Assembly (NCBI GenBank): GCA_946533615.1
Contig: CAMNBY010000324.1
Location: 1 to 7,399 of the forward strand
Length of the DNA stretch: 7,399 nucleotides
Direction: 5' to 3'
From: an uncultured Clostridia bacterium
Lineage (GTDB): Bacteria; Bacillota; Clostridia; Oscillospirales; Ruminococcaceae
Part shown: positions 5,328-7,399 of the stretch, piece by piece
Layout of the letters: every line of letters starts with the position of its first letter
Numbering within the stretch: position 1 is the stretch's first letter
Position numbers and translations under genes: made by a program
The notes under the pieces: generated by a model
What the model saw: only the letters and a program-made list of their open reading frames with translations
Databases searched by the model: none
Told to the model about the DNA's origin: nothing

Positions 5328-6098
5328 TTACCGGATCGCGTTCTTCATCTCCCTGACGTACTCGCCGACGGCAGGGGCGGCTTCCCTGCCGAGCTCTGCT
5401 ATCTTGCGGACTATCGCCGAGCCGACAATAACGCCGTCGGAGCACTGCGCCATCTTCGCGGCCTGCTCCGGGGTCGAGATGCCGAAGCCAACAGCGCAGG
5501 GAACGTCCGTGTTCTCGCGGACAAGCGCAACAAGGCTCGGTATGTCGGTGGTTATCTCGGACCTGACGCCCGTTACGCCAAGCGAGGAAACGATATAGAT
5601 AAAGCCGTCGGCCTCGCGGGCGATCATGGCTATCCTGTCGGCGGAGGTGGGAGCGATCAGCGAGATCAGGTCTACCCCGTACTCGCGGCAGAGCGGCAGG
5701 AACTCGCCCTTCTCCTCAAACGGCAGATCGGGCAGGATAAGACCGTCGATGCCGATGCTCTTGCAGGTCGAGATAAAGCGCTCTGCCCCGTAAGAGAACA
5801 CCACGTTGGCATAGGTCATGAACACCAGCGGAACACTGACGTCACGACGCAGCTCTTCAACAAAGCTGAATATCCTGTCTGTGGTGACGCCGCCCGAGAG
5901 GGCTCGGATATTTGCGCCCTGTATCACGGGGCCCTCGGCCGTGGGGTCGGAAAACGGAATGCCCAGCTCAACAAGGTCGGCGCCGTTTTTCACCATCTCG
6001 CGGACGATCCTCCCCGTGGTCTCCAGGTCGGGGTCTCCGCAGGTAACGAAGGGAATAAACGCCTTACCGTTATTGAATGCTTCTTTTATCTTACTCAT
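5328..6098 (-). CDS. trpA: Tryptophan synthase alpha subunit
   Basis: This 256-residue TIM-barrel protein cleaves indole-3-glycerol phosphate to indole and glyceraldehyde 3-phosphate, and passes indole to TrpB in the α2β2 complex. Near the N-terminus are PFVTCGDPD (16-24) and ELGIPFSDP (44-52), with E44 matching catalytic Glu49 of the Salmonella enzyme. The residue matching catalytic Asp60 is Glu55 in TAEGP. Phosphate-site segments GVTGVRSE, VGFGIST and GVIVGSA are all present. I chose the ATG at 6098 because the protein then begins in the family-typical way, and AGGAG (6108-6112) lies 9 bases upstream; an in-frame ATG at 6149 would lie well inside trpB. The start overlaps the end of trpB by 8 bases (ATGAGTAA), suggesting coupled, roughly equal synthesis of the two subunits. 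Confidence 0.97.
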   Translation of the reverse strand: MSKIKEAFNNGKAFIPFVTCGDPDLETTGRIVREMVKNGADLVELGIPFSDPTAEGPVIQGANIRALSGGVTTDRIFSFVEELRRDVSVPLVFMTYANVVFSYGAERFISTCKSIGIDGLILPDLPFEEKGEFLPLCREYGVDLISLIAPTSADRIAMIAREADGFIYIVSSLGVTGVRSEITTDIPSLVALVRENTDVPCAVGFGISTPEQAAKMAQCSDGVIVGSAIVRKIAELGREAAPAVGEYVREMKNAIR

Positions 6099-7281
6099 AG
6101 ATCTCTTCTCCTCTGTAGCGGGCAATGGCGGCGCAGTCCTTGTCACCACGTCCCGAAATGGTGATGATGATTATCTGATCGCTGCTCATTATGGGCGCAA
6201 GCTTCATGGCGTAAGCAACTGCGTGAGCCGACTCTATGGCAGGGATTATGCCCTCTGTCCGCGAGAGGAACTCGAAGGCCTCGACAGCCTCGTCGTCCGT
6301 CACGGGAACATATTCGGCTCTGCCGATGTCGTGGAGATATGCGTGCTCGGGGCCGATGCCGGGATAATCCAGCCCTGCCGAAATCGAGTAAACGGGCGCG
6401 ATCTGTCCGTACTCGTCCTGACAGAAATAGCTCTTCATACCGTGGAAGATGCCAAGCCTGCCTGTGTTGACGGTGGCGGCGGTCTCGAAGGTGTCTATGC
6501 CGCGGCCTGCGGCTTCACAGCCGATAAGCCGAACTCCCTCGTCGCCGATGAAGTTGTAGAAGCTGCCCATAGCGTTTGAGCCGCCGCCCACACAGGCGAT
6601 GACCGCGTCGGGCAGCCTGCCCTCATATTCAAGTATCTGCTCACGCGCCTCTTTCGAGATCACGGACTGGAAGTCCCTCACGATCGTCGGGAAAGGGTGA
6701 GGCCCCATAACAGAGCCCAGACAGTAGTGAGTGTCCTCTATCCTGCTGGTCCACTCACGCATCGCCTCCGAAACGGCGTCCTTCAGGGTGGCTGTGCCGC
6801 TGGTGACGGGCACCACCTTCGAGCCGAGCAGCTTCATTCTGTAAACGTTGAGCGCCTGGCGCTTGGTGTCCTCCTCGCCCATGAACACAACACACTCCAT
6901 TCCGAGCAGGGCGGCAGCCGTGGCGGTGGCGACTCCGTGCTGGCCTGCGCCCGTCTCGGCGATAAGGCGTGTCTTGCCCATCTTTTTTGCGAGCAGCGCC
7001 TGACCCAGCACGTTGTTTATCTTGTGCGAGCCAGTGTGGTTGAGATCTTCACGCTTCAGGTATATCTTTGCACCGCCCAGCGCCTTTGTAAGCTTCTCGG
7101 CATAATAGAGCAGCGACGGCCTGCCTGCGTAGTTTTTCATCAGCTCGTCAAGCTCGCGGATAAAGTCGGGATCGTTCTTGTAATGCTCATAGGCCCGCTC
7201 AAGCTCGATCACCGCATTCATCAGCGTTTCGGGGATATACTGTCCTCCGTGTACGCCGAAGCGTCCCTTTGAAGTGTTCAT
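6091..7281 (-). CDS. trpB: Tryptophan synthase beta subunit
   Basis: This 396-residue PLP enzyme joins indole and L-serine to make L-tryptophan. Numbering coincides with the Salmonella protein at key sites: the PLP lysine K87 in HTGSHKINN, catalytic E109 in AETGAGQHG, the phosphate loop GGGSNA at 232-237, D305 in AGLDYPGIGPEHA, and the PLP-pyridine serine S376 in SGRGDKD. The N-terminal GRFGVHGGQYIPETL is typical of TrpB1, the form that pairs with TrpA, and not the stand-alone TrpB2. The start is set by AAAGGA at 7290-7295 with 8-base spacing. It overlaps the trpF stop by 4 bases (ATGA) and trpA by 8 bases. The protein is complete with no missing active-site residue. Confidence 0.98.
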   Translation of the reverse strand: MNTSKGRFGVHGGQYIPETLMNAVIELERAYEHYKNDPDFIRELDELMKNYAGRPSLLYYAEKLTKALGGAKIYLKREDLNHTGSHKINNVLGQALLAKKMGKTRLIAETGAGQHGVATATAAALLGMECVVFMGEEDTKRQALNVYRMKLLGSKVVPVTSGTATLKDAVSEAMREWTSRIEDTHYCLGSVMGPHPFPTIVRDFQSVISKEAREQILEYEGRLPDAVIACVGGGSNAMGSFYNFIGDEGVRLIGCEAAGRGIDTFETAATVNTGRLGIFHGMKSYFCQDEYGQIAPVYSISAGLDYPGIGPEHAYLHDIGRAEYVPVTDDEAVEAFEFLSRTEGIIPAIESAHAVAYAMKLAPIMSSDQIIIITISGRGDKDCAAIARYRGEEIYE

Positions 7282-7399
7282 ACTATCTGTCCTTTCGCTC
7301 TGACGGCTCTGACAAAGGCCGCCATTTTTGTTTTGTCCTTGTATCCGTCGGTCTCGAGGCCGCTGCTGGCATCAACGGCGAAGGGCCGCAGCTGCCCGA
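7278..7399 (-). CDS. trpF: Phosphoribosylanthranilate isomerase, C-terminal end (partial)
   Basis: Only the last 39 codons and the TGA stop are in the window; the gene runs off the right edge. The visible part contains PFAVDASSGLETDGYKD, matching the TrpF signature D-x-S-S-G-x-E followed by G-x-K-D near the C-terminus, which helps bind substrate phosphate. A typical final helix follows (KTKMAAFVRAVR). TrpF isomerises N-(5'-phosphoribosyl)anthranilate to CdRP, the third step of the tryptophan branch. Its TGA shares bases with the trpB ATG. The order trpF-trpB-trpA suggests that trpC and earlier genes, plus any leader or attenuator, lie beyond the right edge. Fusion to trpC cannot be excluded from this fragment. 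Confidence 0.9.
   Translation of the reverse strand, partial: GQLRPFAVDASSGLETDGYKDKTKMAAFVRAVRAKGQIV

Noticed and set aside
6099..6149. Longer trpA start at 6149
   Set aside because: It would lie deep within trpB and add an N-terminal extension atypical of TrpA. The ATG at 6098 has AGGAG and the family-typical N-terminus.
5310..6164. Long plus-strand open frame of 284 codons opposite trpA
   Set aside because: It lies antisense to an unmistakable trpA, has no family resemblance or ribosome binding site, and is a by-product of GC-rich codon use on the other strand.

Overview
The window looks like chromosomal DNA of a GC-rich, Ruminococcus-like member of the Clostridia. This is an inference from three things: the trp gene order F-B-A with Clostridia-like protein sequences, AGGAGG-type ribosome binding sites, and a surface protein with a long Thr/Pro/Glu linker of the kind common in ruminal ruminococci. 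No mobile element, CRISPR array, tRNA or rRNA gene was seen.

Layout, left to right. Bases 1-131 hold the unresolved tail of an upstream transcription unit, closed by a GAAA-capped intrinsic terminator. A plus-strand operon follows: a 34-codon acidic small ORF (256-360) overlaps by 8 bases an unusual sigma-factor gene (353-2098). That gene encodes ECF-type sigma regions 2 and 4, then one membrane segment, a Thr-rich linker and a roughly 220-residue probable ectodomain. Its end faces the minus-strand gene tcdA (2153-2869, ct6A tRNA dehydratase), and a hairpin usable from both sides lies between the two. Upstream of tcdA on the minus strand is a 696-residue protein with a complete EAL c-di-GMP phosphodiesterase domain and a C-terminal 28-residue-repeat solenoid (2920-5010). 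It has a strong promoter at 5151-5179 and a leader of about 135 bases containing a near-perfect palindrome. Beyond that, also on the minus strand, is the 3' end of a tryptophan operon: trpF (partial, at the window edge), trpB and trpA. Their cistrons overlap by 4 and 8 bases, and a strong terminator follows.

How the genes work together. TrpF, TrpB and TrpA catalyse the last steps of tryptophan synthesis and appear co-translated. TcdA acts alone on tRNA. The two most unusual proteins are both candidate sensors. The sigma factor seems to carry its own membrane anchor and outside domain, with no separate anti-sigma gene next to it. The phosphodiesterase carries a large repeat domain of a type more often seen on surface proteins, yet has no signal peptide or membrane segment. 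No functional link between these two is visible beyond proximity.
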